NCBI GenBank assembly: GCA_965219635.1
Contig: OZ244783.1
Span: 1,240,001 to 1,304,000, forward strand
Source: JAPOXR01 sp965219635
GTDB lineage: Bacteria; Pseudomonadota; Alphaproteobacteria; Rhodobacterales; Rhodobacteraceae
DNA: 64,000 nucleotides
Direction of reading: 5' to 3'
Positions 1-8,827 of the stretch are shown one piece after another. Under the pieces are notes generated by a model. That model was not told the origin of the DNA, did not search any database, and saw nothing but the letters and a program-made list of their open reading frames with translations. The stretch's first letter is position 1; each line of letters begins with the position of its first letter. Both the position numbers and the translations under genes were made by a program.

Positions 1-414
1 TCTGGCAGCTGACTCCACGACCGATTTGGCTCTTCGTGCGAAGTGGGAAAGGGAAGGATTGGCATTGATGGAGACGCCCGCCTCAAACATGGCCATGTAG
101 TGGCCCGGGTGCCGGCGGGAAAAGGACAGGTACGCCTTACAGATTGATTCAAAGGCTGCGAGCGGACTGGGGCTGCCATGGTCGTAGGCAAACTCCAGTA
201 ATTCGGCAAATATGGCATACCCCTGGCTGGCAGCTTCCTCGAGCAGTTCATCCCTTGAAGCAAAGTGCCTGTAGGGTGCCGCTGCCGATACCCCGAGCCG
301 CTTGGCGGCCTCGGCCATGGAGAAGGCAAGGGGCCCCTTGTCCCGTATCAACTCCAGTGCAACCTCAACCAGTTCCTGCTTGAGATTGCCGTGGTGATAG
401 CCGCGCTTAACCAT
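1..414 (-). CDS. TetR/AcrR family transcriptional regulator, 3' end outside window
   Basis: The first 138 residues are present, read from ATG at 414 and running off the left edge. The N-terminal helix-turn-helix is clear: a KRGYHHGNLKQEL start, then MAEAAKRLGVSAAAPYRHF as the DNA-recognition part at about residues 33-52. The later HPGHYMAMFEAG stretch resembles the WHG-type C-terminal domain seen in one TetR subgroup. Such proteins are usually repressors released by a small ligand. The start lies 12 bp from the metA stop, on the same strand, so it is downstream of metA and could be cotranscribed with it. Ligand and target cannot be told from the fragment. Confidence 0.88.
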   Translation of the reverse strand, partial: MVKRGYHHGNLKQELVEVALELIRDKGPLAFSMAEAAKRLGVSAAAPYRHFASRDELLEEAASQGYAIFAELLEFAYDHGSPSPLAAFESICKAYLSFSRRHPGHYMAMFEAGVSINANPSLSHFARRAKSVVESAAR

Positions 415-425
415 AGGCTCCGTGG

Positions 426-1346
426 TCAGGACGATCCTATCTCGGCCGGGTCGAAGGGCGTTGACTGATAAATCTCGTTGATCCAGTTGCCATAGAGCAG
501 GTGCCCGTGGCTTCGCCATCGATTGACAATTGGCAGATCAGGGTTGTCCTCCTGGAAATAGTTCTGCGGCAGCCTGATCGGATCGCCCCGCTCCAGATCT
601 CTTCGATATTCTTCATTCAATGTCTGATCATCGTACTCGAAGTGATTGAAAATATACAGTGCCCGATTGGCAAGGTCTTCCACGAAGCATGGGCCGACCT
701 CCTCTGAATTCAAGAGCACCTTGAGCTGGCCGGTTGCCTCGAGTTCTTCAAACCGCATTTCGGTCCACCGGCTGACCGGAATCACGCAATCGTCCGAAAA
801 CCCGCGGAGATAGGGTGACACCGGAGCGAGATTGCTGTGCCGGAAACAGCCGAAGGCCTTGTGTTCAAGCAAGTGCTTGTCGACCCCGTGCCAGCGGTAG
901 ATCATTGCCATTCCGCCCCAACAGATGCCGAGCGTCGAATGGACGTTTGTCCGGGTCCATTCGAATATTTCCAGCAATTCGTCCCAATAGGTCACTTCCT
1001 CGAACGGCAGTGTCTCTATCGGAGCTCCCGTGATGAGGAATCCATCGAACTTCCGTTCTTTAACTTCCTGGAATGAGACGTAGAACGACTCCATGTGGGC
1101 CGGGTCCGCATTCTTGGGTACATGGTCAGTCATGCGCACCAGGGTCAGATCAATCTGGAGCGGAGTTGCGCCGATAAGCCGGGCAAACTGGGTTTCCGTC
1201 GCAACCTTCTTGGGCATCAGATTCAACAGGCCGATTTGAAGCGGCCTGATGTCCTGGGTTACCGCTCGATCTTCCGCCATGACCATGACGCCTTCGGACT
1301 GCAATATCCCGAAAGCCGGCAGTTCGCGTGGAATGTTGATAGGCAT
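426..1346 (-). CDS. metA: homoserine O-acyltransferase MetA, predicted acetyl-CoA type
   Basis: MetA activates the hydroxyl of L-homoserine in methionine synthesis. I start it at ATG 1346 (MPINIPREL, the usual family N-terminus), giving 306 aa; the open frame extends further upstream without homology. The catalytic cysteine is in GICWGG and falls exactly at Cys142, and the histidine motif is FNHFEY. Position 111 is glutamate (GAPIETL). In characterised members Glu111 goes with acetyl-CoA use and Gly111, as in E. coli, with succinyl-CoA, so I predict homoserine O-acetyltransferase; this is an inference from one residue. The start is 4 bp after the stop of the upstream ATPase gene, so the two are probably cotranscribed. 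Confidence 0.93.
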   Translation of the reverse strand: MPINIPRELPAFGILQSEGVMVMAEDRAVTQDIRPLQIGLLNLMPKKVATETQFARLIGATPLQIDLTLVRMTDHVPKNADPAHMESFYVSFQEVKERKFDGFLITGAPIETLPFEEVTYWDELLEIFEWTRTNVHSTLGICWGGMAMIYRWHGVDKHLLEHKAFGCFRHSNLAPVSPYLRGFSDDCVIPVSRWTEMRFEELEATGQLKVLLNSEEVGPCFVEDLANRALYIFNHFEYDDQTLNEEYRRDLERGDPIRLPQNYFQEDNPDLPIVNRWRSHGHLLYGNWINEIYQSTPFDPAEIGSS

Positions 1347-1350
1347 GCCG

Positions 1351-2244
1351 CTACACAGCCCCGGCGGCGACAGTTGACGCAGCCTGTTTCTGATCGATCG
1401 CTCGCGCAATCAACCCAAGGCAGTCCTCTTCCGTGCTTGCAGCGGCAACATCCGCTGTGTCAATTGCCACTCCCCAGTTTTTGGCAATCGTCTCGTATCT
1501 GGGCTCGCGGGCTGTCAGAGCCTTGCTGTAGATCCAGCACGAGAATTCGTCGGGATCGACGGCAGTTTCGGCTTGCCCGGTGATTGACAGGAACTCCTGC
1601 CAGTGCTTCACGAGGAATTCCTCATGGTAGTACATAGGTTTTGGTGCCTTCTGATAGCGGGCGATCAACTTGTCGGAATGTTCGGGACCTCCCTTGATCA
1701 GGACAAGGAGAACCTGGTTGCTGAGCTGCGCCAGCAAGTCGTCCTCGCGCCCATCCGGGTCGGCAACCTCACAGATCGAGCCGCTGGAATCGCACACGAA
1801 GTGCGGATACCCGTAGATGCTAGTGGCTCTCTCGATGAAACTTCCGGTATCCCGAAGCGCCTCGAATTCGGCATCCCTGTGCAGGCGCTGTCTCTTGACA
1901 TACTCGTCAAACGGAATGCCGCCCAATGCAGGGTTACCCGGCTTTCCCATATAGGCGGTCAGAGGCTCCAGATTGTCGATGGTTATGTTGGAGCCAATAT
2001 AGATTGAATCTGACTTCAACAATCGGGCCAGGAACGGGTTGCGCATTGCCTCGCGCTTGACGTTGTCAGTGATGTGCTCGCCCATGTAGCGAGTGCCAAT
2101 CCTGTAATCGACAGAATAGTGAAACCACCGCTCCGTGTTGCGCAGCAAAGCCGACATATGGGTTTTGCCAACTCCGGACATGCCTAACAGCAGCACTCGC
2201 TTGCTGCCTGCGGCACTCCATTCTGCGGCGGTCTTGTAGATCAT
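1351..2244 (-). CDS. P-loop ATPase of unknown role, upstream of metA
   Basis: A 297-aa protein when started at MIYKTAAEW (ATG 2244); the frame is open 120 bp further upstream, but that part looks unlike protein. A Walker A motif GMSGVGKT lies at about residues 18-25. The rest, including VDYRIGTRYMGEHI and a nucleotide-kinase-like layout, matches an uncharacterised ATPase that I recall as common in Rhodobacterales. No catalytic partner domain is visible. It is separated from metA by 4 bp on the same strand, which suggests joint expression. The substrate is unknown, and kinase activity on a small molecule is only a guess. Confidence 0.8.
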   Translation of the reverse strand: MIYKTAAEWSAAGSKRVLLLGMSGVGKTHMSALLRNTERWFHYSVDYRIGTRYMGEHITDNVKREAMRNPFLARLLKSDSIYIGSNITIDNLEPLTAYMGKPGNPALGGIPFDEYVKRQRLHRDAEFEALRDTGSFIERATSIYGYPHFVCDSSGSICEVADPDGREDDLLAQLSNQVLLVLIKGGPEHSDKLIARYQKAPKPMYYHEEFLVKHWQEFLSITGQAETAVDPDEFSCWIYSKALTAREPRYETIAKNWGVAIDTADVAAASTEEDCLGLIARAIDQKQAASTVAAGAV

Positions 2245-2442
2245 GGCGAGGATGTCATCAGGATAATGATGCCGACTAGCCCAACTCGCAATCGCATTCA
2301 ATCGCCGAGGCTGCCATTGCCCATGCCGGGACGTGTGGAGTGAAGGCCAGCCGGCCTGCGCCATGCAAGTGACCGGCCATGATCGAGGTCATGAACACCA
2401 CAGATATTCTCAGAACTTGCCGCCCGGGGCCATTACAGCCAG

Positions 2443-3357
2443 TCAGTTCTGTTCATTGCCAGCAGCGCTGTGCGACTCGGCACGAATGCTGATGTAATTC
2501 GCAAGCAAGATGATGGCGCTCCCGATGGCAACAAAAACGCCAATCGTTTCTGAGTAGACCAGGTATCCGACGAGCATGATGAGAGGCAACCGGGCAAAAT
2601 CGAATGGCATGACGACCGCAGCCGGAGCCAGCTTCAGCGCATTGGTCAGGCAGTAATGCGCCAATATGCCTGCCGTCGAAATGACAATGAGGGGCAGGGC
2701 AGTGCGGCTGGATGGCAGTTCCATGTCCCCGTCGTATCCGGCCAACACAATGGCGAATGCCAGTTGCATGAGCGACATCCAGAATAATACGCTGGTCACA
2801 TCAACATGCCGGACCAGCAAGCGCGTGGTCACGGCGGCGCCCGCGAAACCGACTGCGCAGAGAATTGCGGCGTAGACCCCCGGTGAAAGCGCGACAACAC
2901 CGGGTCGTGCCACAATCAGTATGCCTGCAAATCCCAGTGCCAGAGTTGCCATCCGGCCCGCCGTCAAGCGTTCCCTCAAGACAAATGGCGCAAGAATTGC
3001 TGCCCAGATTGGCGTCGAAAACTCGAACGCGAACACTTGAGCGAGGGGAATGGTTGCAACCGCATAAAGCCACAGATTGGTGGCAGAGAAGTGAAGGATG
3101 TTCCGTGCGGCGTGAATCTCGAGGCGTGTGAATCTGATACTGCGAAGCCGGCCTGCTGCTGCTGCTACCGCAAGTACGATGACCAGCCCGGCAAGAGAGC
3201 GGTAGACCATGATCTCAAAAGTGTCGAGTTCATCACCAGCCTCCCTCCCGCCAACTGCCATGAGGCTGAAGGAAACGACAGTTCCGCTCATCCACAAACC
3301 AGCGCGGACAGGGGGCGGCAACAGGTCCAGCCATTTGTGCATCGTTGATCTTATCAC
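2443..3357 (-). CDS. EamA/DMT-superfamily permease
   Basis: A 304-aa hydrophobic protein with about ten predicted membrane segments in two repeated halves, as in the EamA drug/metabolite transporter superfamily (motifs such as PLAQVFAFEFSTPIWAAIL and VVMPFDFARLPLIMLVGYLV). These proteins usually export amino acids, nucleobases or other metabolites across the inner membrane. The start is GTG at 3357, with a GAGG-like ribosome site a few bases upstream; ATG at 3342 is the alternative. It begins about 40 bp after guaA on the same strand and may be read through from it. The substrate cannot be predicted. Confidence 0.85.
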   Translation of the reverse strand: MIRSTMHKWLDLLPPPVRAGLWMSGTVVSFSLMAVGGREAGDELDTFEIMVYRSLAGLVIVLAVAAAAGRLRSIRFTRLEIHAARNILHFSATNLWLYAVATIPLAQVFAFEFSTPIWAAILAPFVLRERLTAGRMATLALGFAGILIVARPGVVALSPGVYAAILCAVGFAGAAVTTRLLVRHVDVTSVLFWMSLMQLAFAIVLAGYDGDMELPSSRTALPLIVISTAGILAHYCLTNALKLAPAAVVMPFDFARLPLIMLVGYLVYSETIGVFVAIGSAIILLANYISIRAESHSAAGNEQN

Positions 3358-3398
3358 AAGCCCCTCGTTTACGAATGCTGCGGTTCATGTCCGACCGC

Positions 3399-4958
3399 TC
3401 ATTCCCATTCGATGGTGCCAGGAGGCTTGGATGTTATATCGTACGTAACCCGATTGATTCCGCGAACCTCATTGACGATGCGGTTGGCGGTCTCGGACAG
3501 GAATTCATGGCTGAACCTGAACACGTCAGCTGTCATGCCATCCACGCTTGTGACTGCCCTCAATACGCAGACGTCCTCATAGGTCCTGTTATCTCCCATG
3601 ACGCCAACGGTCTGAACTGGCAGAAGCACTGCAAAGGCCTGCCAAATGTCATCATAGAGTCCATGATGGCGGATCTGTTCGATAAAGACGGCATCGGCTT
3701 CCCGCAGCATGTCAAGTTTCGGCCGGGTGACCTCACCGGGGCACCTGATTGCCAATCCGGGACCCGGAAACGGATGCCGCCCGACGAATTCATGCGGCAT
3801 TCCAAGTTCGACTCCCAGCTTGCGGACCTCGTCCTTGAACAGTTCTCTCACTGGTTCCACCAGTTGCAAGCCAAGTGTCTCCGGCAGACCACCGACGTTA
3901 TGGTGCGACTTGATGGTAACAGATGGCCCGCCAGTGGCGCTGACAGACTCAATCACATCAGGATACAGCGTCCCTTGGGCAAGGAACTCGACACCCTGAA
4001 TATCGTTCGCACACTCAGTGAAGACGTCGATGAACAGCTTGCCTATGGTCTTGCGCTTGTCCTCCGGATCCGGCTTTCCGGCAATCGCCGCCAGAAACCG
4101 ATCCGCAGCATCAACATGTATGAGCGGAATGTTGTAATGCTCGCGAAAGAGTCCAACCACCTGTTGCGGCTCGTCCTTGCGCAAGAAACCGTGATCGACA
4201 AATACGCAGACCACTTGGCCGGGCACCGCCTGGTGGACGAGCAACGCGGTCACGGCAGAGTCCACGCCGCCCGAGAGTCCGCAGATGACCTTTGAATCCC
4301 CGACCTGTGAGCGGATGCGGCTAATGGCCTGGTTCCTGTATTCGGCCATGCTCCAGTCGCAGCCGAAGCCGGCAATCCTGACAAAGTTGCGGAGTAACGT
4401 AGCCCCGTTCGGTGTGTGGTGGACCTCAGGATGAAACTGGAGGCCATAGAACTGCCGCCTGCCGTCGGCGACTACGGCCAACGGTGCATTGGGTGATGCC
4501 CCGATCGCCTTGAACCCCGGGGCCAGTTCTGTGACCCGGTCGCCGTGCGACATCCACACTTCCTCGACACCGTCAGCAAACAGGCCCTCAAACAACGGGT
4601 CTGCTGCACAATCTTCGCGTTTGTCGACGATGGCCCTGCCGAATTCGCGGTGGTGGCCGCTTTCGACCCGCCCGCCCAACTGCGCCATCATGACCTGTTG
4701 GCCGTAACATATGCCCAGCACCGGAATCCCGAGTTCATAGATGCATTGCGGAGGGCTTGGATGTCCTGGCGACGCAACACTGCCGGGGCCGCCTGACAGA
4801 ATGATGGCCTTCGGGTGGAAGCCGTCCCGAATGAATGACTCCGTCGCCGCCTGATACGGGTGGATTTCGCAATAGACTCCGATCTCACGAAGCCGCCTGG
4901 CAATCAGTTGCGTAACCTGGCTGCCAAAATCAATGATGAGCAATTGTTCCCGTGCCAC
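3399..4958 (-). CDS. guaA: GMP synthase (glutamine-hydrolysing)
   Basis: GuaA aminates XMP to GMP using glutamine and ATP, the last step of guanine nucleotide synthesis. The N-terminal class I glutamine amidotransferase domain has the nucleophile in GICYGQQ and the His-Glu pair around QFHPEVHH. The ATP-pyrophosphatase P-loop is SGGVDSAV, and the dimerisation domain ends in PPGTIEWE. I prefer GTG 4958 (519 aa) because GGAG lies 6 nt before it; a TTG at 4979 is also open. Upstream, 5068-5143 carries several complementary GC-rich segments that could fold into alternative leader structures. Confidence 0.96.
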   Translation of the reverse strand: MAREQLLIIDFGSQVTQLIARRLREIGVYCEIHPYQAATESFIRDGFHPKAIILSGGPGSVASPGHPSPPQCIYELGIPVLGICYGQQVMMAQLGGRVESGHHREFGRAIVDKREDCAADPLFEGLFADGVEEVWMSHGDRVTELAPGFKAIGASPNAPLAVVADGRRQFYGLQFHPEVHHTPNGATLLRNFVRIAGFGCDWSMAEYRNQAISRIRSQVGDSKVICGLSGGVDSAVTALLVHQAVPGQVVCVFVDHGFLRKDEPQQVVGLFREHYNIPLIHVDAADRFLAAIAGKPDPEDKRKTIGKLFIDVFTECANDIQGVEFLAQGTLYPDVIESVSATGGPSVTIKSHHNVGGLPETLGLQLVEPVRELFKDEVRKLGVELGMPHEFVGRHPFPGPGLAIRCPGEVTRPKLDMLREADAVFIEQIRHHGLYDDIWQAFAVLLPVQTVGVMGDNRTYEDVCVLRAVTSVDGMTADVFRFSHEFLSETANRIVNEVRGINRVTYDITSKPPGTIEWE

Positions 4959-5350
4959 AAACCACTCCAGTGAATTCAATAACGATGCAACGGCGCCTTC
5001 TGTTTGGCTTATCCTGCCTTCAACAATGGAACATCAATTGGATCAAAAACAGATGCGCATCGTGGTAGCCGCCTGTGAGGGCGGATAAAGGAACACCCGC
5101 CCGGTTTCCAGTTTCTTCACGCCAGCTATCGAATGGGCGGGTGCTGCGATGTTGATGATGCAAGACCTTCGGGCCACTGGCCCGCAGGGCCAAGCCAACC
5201 AAGATGGCCAGACTGTTCCCATTCCCGTTCGTTTGCGGATGGCTGCAGCTGGCCTTGAACAGTTGCAACGGATACGGGTTCCGCAATAGTGTCCCGGCGA
5301 TCGCAACGGTTGCCTACTGTTGCGCAACCATTCCACAGGGTGTTCTGCTC
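4959..5350. other. divergent intergenic region guaA / mttB-like
   Basis: This 392-bp stretch separates two outward-facing genes and should hold both promoters. Short ORFs on both strands show no recognisable protein. The notable content is the set of inverted repeats at 5068-5143, annotated separately. I see no riboswitch consensus I can name. Confidence 0.6.
5068..5143 (-). promoter_or_regulatory. possible alternative-structure leader ahead of guaA
   Basis: Read on the guaA strand there are four short GC-rich segments in order: A, CACCCGCCC (5143-5135); B, GGGCGGGTG (5102-5094); C, CCGCCC (5084-5079); D, GGCGGC (5073-5068). A pairs perfectly with B over 9 bp, B with C over 6 bp, and C with D over 5-6 bp. 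This is the layout of an attenuator with mutually exclusive hairpins. A GATGCGCATC palindrome and a five-T run lie just downstream. A regulatory role is inference; the repeats may also serve as protein sites. Confidence 0.35.
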
Positions 5351-6895
5351 ATGAATGATGACACGGGCAGCCGCCGCGCACGCCGCGGCGGTGGAGCCGC
5401 CAGAAGATCCGAGAGGCTGCGCATCCGGATCGAGTCGGCCAGGTTTATTGAACGCCATGTGCCGACAGTTGATCTGTTTTCTGAGGAAGCACTCGAGCTG
5501 ATTGAGCACAACGCTGAAACGATCCTCGAGGAAATCGGCGTGGAATTTCCGGACAATCCGGAGGCTCTTGAACTTTGGAGGCAAGCAGGAGCAGATGTCA
5601 AAGCGGAACGCGTCCGTATTCCGCGTGGCCTCGCGCGGCGCTTGTGCTCCACGGCGCCATCAAGCTTTACGCAGCACGCCCGCAATCCAGAGAAATCAGT
5701 CGAGATTGGTGGGCGCAGCCTTGTTCTGGCGCCGGTCTACGGACCTCCCTTCATACGCGATCTCGATGGTGGCCGGAGATATGCGACCATGGAGGATTTC
5801 AGGAATCTGGTCAAACTGGGATACATGTCGAAATGGCTCCACCACTCCGGCGGCACTGTCTGTGAACCAACGGACATTCCGGTGAGCAAGCGCCACCTGG
5901 ACATGCTGCATGCGCACATGGTCCTCTCCGACAAGCCATTCATGGGCTCGGTGACCGAACCGTCCCGGGCAGCAGACTCAGTCGAGATGTCGCGCCTCCT
6001 CTTTGGCGAGGAATTTGCCGAAGAAAACGCTGTGATGATCTCCCTCATCAACATCAACTCCCCGCTCACATTTGACTCGGTCATGATGGGGGCAATGGAG
6101 GTTTATGCGAGAGCCAACCAGGCCTGCATCATCTCGCCGTTCATCGTTGGCGGCGCCATGGCTCCTGTTTCGGTTGCCGGCACCTTGACACAGGTGCTGG
6201 CTGAGGTGCTTGCAGGCGTAGCTTACAATCAACTGGTACGCCCTGGCGCGCCCGTTGTGTTCGGCGCCTTTGTGACCTCAATCGACATGAACTCTGGCGC
6301 GCCGACATTTGGAACTCCTGAAGCCAGCCAGATCGTCTACGGGGCAGGGCAGCTTGCAAGAAGGATGGGGCTTCCGTTCAGATCCGGTGGAGCGCTGTGC
6401 GGTTCAAAGCTGCCCGATGCCCAAGCGGCCTATGAGTCCGCAAATACGCTGAACGCGGCGCTGCTCGGCGGAGTCAATTTCATGCTGCATGCTTGCGGAT
6501 GGCTAGAGGGCGGACTGGTGAGCTCGCTGGAGAAATTCGTGATGGACGCCGATCAACTCGGAGTGTTGCACAAATTGGCTGCACCGGTGGATATTTCTGA
6601 AAACGGACAGGCGCTTGATGCAATCGAGGAAGTCGGTCCGGGCGGCCACTATCTTGGTTGCGCCCACACCCAGGCGAACTTTCAGACCGCTTTCTGGAGG
6701 ACAGACCTGCTCGACTACAAGCCGTTTGAGACTTGGCAGGATGAAGGAAGCTCTGACACCAGCAAACTGGCTAGCCGAAGAGTCAAGGAACTGCTCCAGA
6801 ATTACGAAGCGCCTCCACTGGACGCGGCGACAGGCGAAGCGCTCGAGTCGTTCATTGCCCGAAAGAAGGAAGCGCTTCCCGACAGCTTTGTATGA
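5351..6895 (+). CDS. MttB-family (COG5598) methyltransferase, non-pyrrolysine
   Basis: A 514-aa protein across the length of trimethylamine methyltransferase MttB, with the TIM-barrel core typical of this family. The frame is complete with no internal TAG, so it lacks the pyrrolysine of true trimethylamine enzymes. It belongs with homologues such as glycine betaine methyltransferase MtgB, which pass a methyl group from a quaternary amine to a corrinoid protein. No corrinoid protein, reactivase or THF methyltransferase gene lies nearby. ATG 5351 (MNDDTGSRR) is chosen to match family length; the first 30 residues are arginine-rich. The substrate is unknown, and a methylated amine is the family-based expectation. 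Confidence 0.87.
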   Translation: MNDDTGSRRARRGGGAARRSERLRIRIESARFIERHVPTVDLFSEEALELIEHNAETILEEIGVEFPDNPEALELWRQAGADVKAERVRIPRGLARRLCSTAPSSFTQHARNPEKSVEIGGRSLVLAPVYGPPFIRDLDGGRRYATMEDFRNLVKLGYMSKWLHHSGGTVCEPTDIPVSKRHLDMLHAHMVLSDKPFMGSVTEPSRAADSVEMSRLLFGEEFAEENAVMISLININSPLTFDSVMMGAMEVYARANQACIISPFIVGGAMAPVSVAGTLTQVLAEVLAGVAYNQLVRPGAPVVFGAFVTSIDMNSGAPTFGTPEASQIVYGAGQLARRMGLPFRSGGALCGSKLPDAQAAYESANTLNAALLGGVNFMLHACGWLEGGLVSSLEKFVMDADQLGVLHKLAAPVDISENGQALDAIEEVGPGGHYLGCAHTQANFQTAFWRTDLLDYKPFETWQDEGSSDTSKLASRRVKELLQNYEAPPLDAATGEALESFIARKKEALPDSFV

Positions 6896-6968
6896 GTCCG
6901 GTTATCGCCTTGTGAGAGCTCCCGCCCAATGCAGAATCTTACGGCTGTGCCGGTTCCTACGCCGTCTG

Positions 6969-8153
6969 TCAGGACGAGAAGTCGTATGCGCGTTCGCCGT
7001 GCATGGCCATATCCAGGCCACTGGTTTCGTCCTCAAGGGTAACCCGCATCGGCAAGACAAGACCCAAGAGCTTGACGATGATTGCGGTAACAACCAGCGT
7101 GTAGACACCGACGATCAGTATCGAACCCAGTTGCGCAACCCATGAGGAGTCAGCAACAAACAGGGCGATCATGATGGTGCCGAATATACCGCCGACACCG
7201 TGCACAGCGAATACATCGAGCGTATCATCAATCTTCAGCAGGTTCTTGACGACTCCGACGGCCTCCTGACAGAGCAAGCCGGCTACACCGCCAATGAACA
7301 GTGCTTCAATGGGGCCTACAAATCCCGACGCCGGTGTGATTGCCGCAAGGCCGGCGATGGTGCCGGTCACCATGCCAACCAGCGAAGCCTTTCCGTATTT
7401 TATCCTTTCCAGAAGCACCCAAGTGAGGGACGCAGTTGCCGCTGAAATGTGCGTGGCCACGATTGCTGACGCCGCTCCGCCGTCGGCGGCGAGTTGTGAT
7501 CCGCCATTGAAGCCGAACCAGCCGACCCACAGCATTGCCGCGCCCATCATCACGATGACAGGGCTGTGTGGCGGTTTGGTCTTGTCGCGTCGCGCTCCAA
7601 GAAAGAACGCTATCGCCAGTGCGGCGAGGCCGGCCGTTTCATGAACCACAATTCCGCCGGCAAAATCCCGAACGCCCGTGTCGCCGAAGAGGCCTCCGTC
7701 TGACAGCAATCCGCCGCCCCAGATCCAGTAGACGACAGGCGCGTAGCAGAGAAGCATCCAGAGCGCCGAGAACGCCAGGACATAGGCAAACCGGATGCGT
7801 TCTACGAAAGCGCCGACGATCAGCGCGGGTGTGATGACCGCAAAAGTCATCTGAAATGCAAAGAACAGCATTTCCGGCAATGTGCCTGACAGAGTATCGG
7901 GGCCAACCCCGATGAGAAACACCTTGCCAAGGCCGCCCCAAAGAGAGGTGCCGCCATCACCGAATGCGATGGAGTATCCCAGAGCCAACCAGAGTACGCT
8001 CATCAGGCATGCGATCCCGTAGCATTGCATGAAGACGCTGAGGATATTGCGTGCTCTCGCAAGTCCTCCGTAGAAGAGGGCAAGCCCGGGCAAGGTCATA
8101 AACAGCACCAATGCTGTGGCAGTGAGAATCCATGCTGTGTCAGCTCCATTCAT
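6969..8153 (-). CDS. amtB: ammonium transporter AmtB/Amt
   Basis: A 394-aa inner-membrane protein with about eleven segments and no cleaved signal. The two pore histidines are seen in VVHETAGLAALA and VFAVHGVGGIFG. It passes ammonium into the cell and is normally blocked by a GlnK trimer when nitrogen is ample. ATG 8153 has GGAGGAGAG just upstream. No glnK is adjacent, unlike the common glnK-amtB pair. I see no -24/-12 sigma-54 promoter in the 180 bp upstream, in keeping with the GAFTGA-less NtrC in this window. It converges with the mttB-like gene across 73 bp. Confidence 0.95.
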   Translation of the reverse strand: MNGADTAWILTATALVLFMTLPGLALFYGGLARARNILSVFMQCYGIACLMSVLWLALGYSIAFGDGGTSLWGGLGKVFLIGVGPDTLSGTLPEMLFFAFQMTFAVITPALIVGAFVERIRFAYVLAFSALWMLLCYAPVVYWIWGGGLLSDGGLFGDTGVRDFAGGIVVHETAGLAALAIAFFLGARRDKTKPPHSPVIVMMGAAMLWVGWFGFNGGSQLAADGGAASAIVATHISAATASLTWVLLERIKYGKASLVGMVTGTIAGLAAITPASGFVGPIEALFIGGVAGLLCQEAVGVVKNLLKIDDTLDVFAVHGVGGIFGTIMIALFVADSSWVAQLGSILIVGVYTLVVTAIIVKLLGLVLPMRVTLEDETSGLDMAMHGERAYDFSS

Positions 8154-8332
8154 TAATCTCTCCTCCCTGCTGTTTCGGATGACCGAATATGTCGGCGCGA
8201 CGCGTTGGCGTTTCGCAGGACTATTAGTGCAAACCAGCCAAGAATGCCAAGCAGCACCAGCGGTTCGGTTTCAGCGGCGCAATGAGTGGGTTCAACTGCT
8301 CAGTTCAGGGACTGGGTTGGGTTTGCGCAGAG

Positions 8333-8827
8333 TCATGGGCCCGGTTGAATGGCGTCTGCAATCGCAAGCAGCGATCTGATGACGTGTTCGACTGACTCGG
8401 CCCGGACCCTGTCCCGCCCGAGTGCGCCGAACCGGACACTCTCAGTGGCCAGAATGCCTCCCGGACCGCAAATTCCAAAGCAGACAAGTCCTTCCGGCTT
8501 GCCGTTGGAACCCCCAGGGCCTGCAATGCCGGTAATTGAAGCGGATATTGTTGCATCGGACTGCCTCAGGGCGCCAAGCGCCATTTCGGCAGCGATTTCC
8601 TCCGAAACTGCACCGTAGCGCGAGAGTGTTGCCTCACTGACTGCAAGCAAAGAAACCTTCGAAGCGTTCGAATAGGTCACGAAACCGCGCTCAAAAACAT
8701 CCGAACTGCCGGGCAACTCTGTCAGGGCTGCTGCAAGCAACCCTCCGGTGCAGCTTTCGGCAGTGCTGATCAACCAGCCATTCTTCCGGCAGCAATCCAG
8801 CAGCCTGGCCGAAATCATCCTGTCCAT
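8333..8827 (-). CDS. pncC: nicotinamide-nucleotide amidase, CinA C-terminal family
   Basis: A 164-aa single-domain member of the CinA C-terminal family. It hydrolyses nicotinamide mononucleotide to nicotinate mononucleotide and ammonia in the pyridine nucleotide cycle. Family motifs AESCTGGLL, RGFVTYSNASK, YGAVSEE and SITGIAGPGG are all present. ATG 8827 is used; ATG 8818 would give an exact ATGA overlap with the pgpA stop. It is last in the same-strand run ispDF-pgpA-pncC, whose genes overlap by a few bases and must be cotranscribed. The N-terminal CinA domain is absent, as is usual for this short form. Confidence 0.92.
   Translation of the reverse strand: MDRMISARLLDCCRKNGWLISTAESCTGGLLAAALTELPGSSDVFERGFVTYSNASKVSLLAVSEATLSRYGAVSEEIAAEMALGALRQSDATISASITGIAGPGGSNGKPEGLVCFGICGPGGILATESVRFGALGRDRVRAESVEHVIRSLLAIADAIQPGP

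Noticed and set aside
2245..2442. SAM-II riboswitch ahead of the ATPase-metA pair
   Set aside because: GTGGTG and ACTTGCA fragments are present, but the conserved CGTTAAA and GCTAAAG segments are missing and the order does not fit.
3345..4295. 316-codon plus-strand ORF
   Set aside because: It is the antisense shadow of guaA.
5150..5230. Cobalamin riboswitch ahead of the mttB-like gene
   Set aside because: A GCCACTGG string is present, but the B12 box and the rest of the core are not.
8154..8332. Sigma-54 promoter for amtB
   Set aside because: No GG-N10-GC pair with proper spacing and context on the amtB strand.
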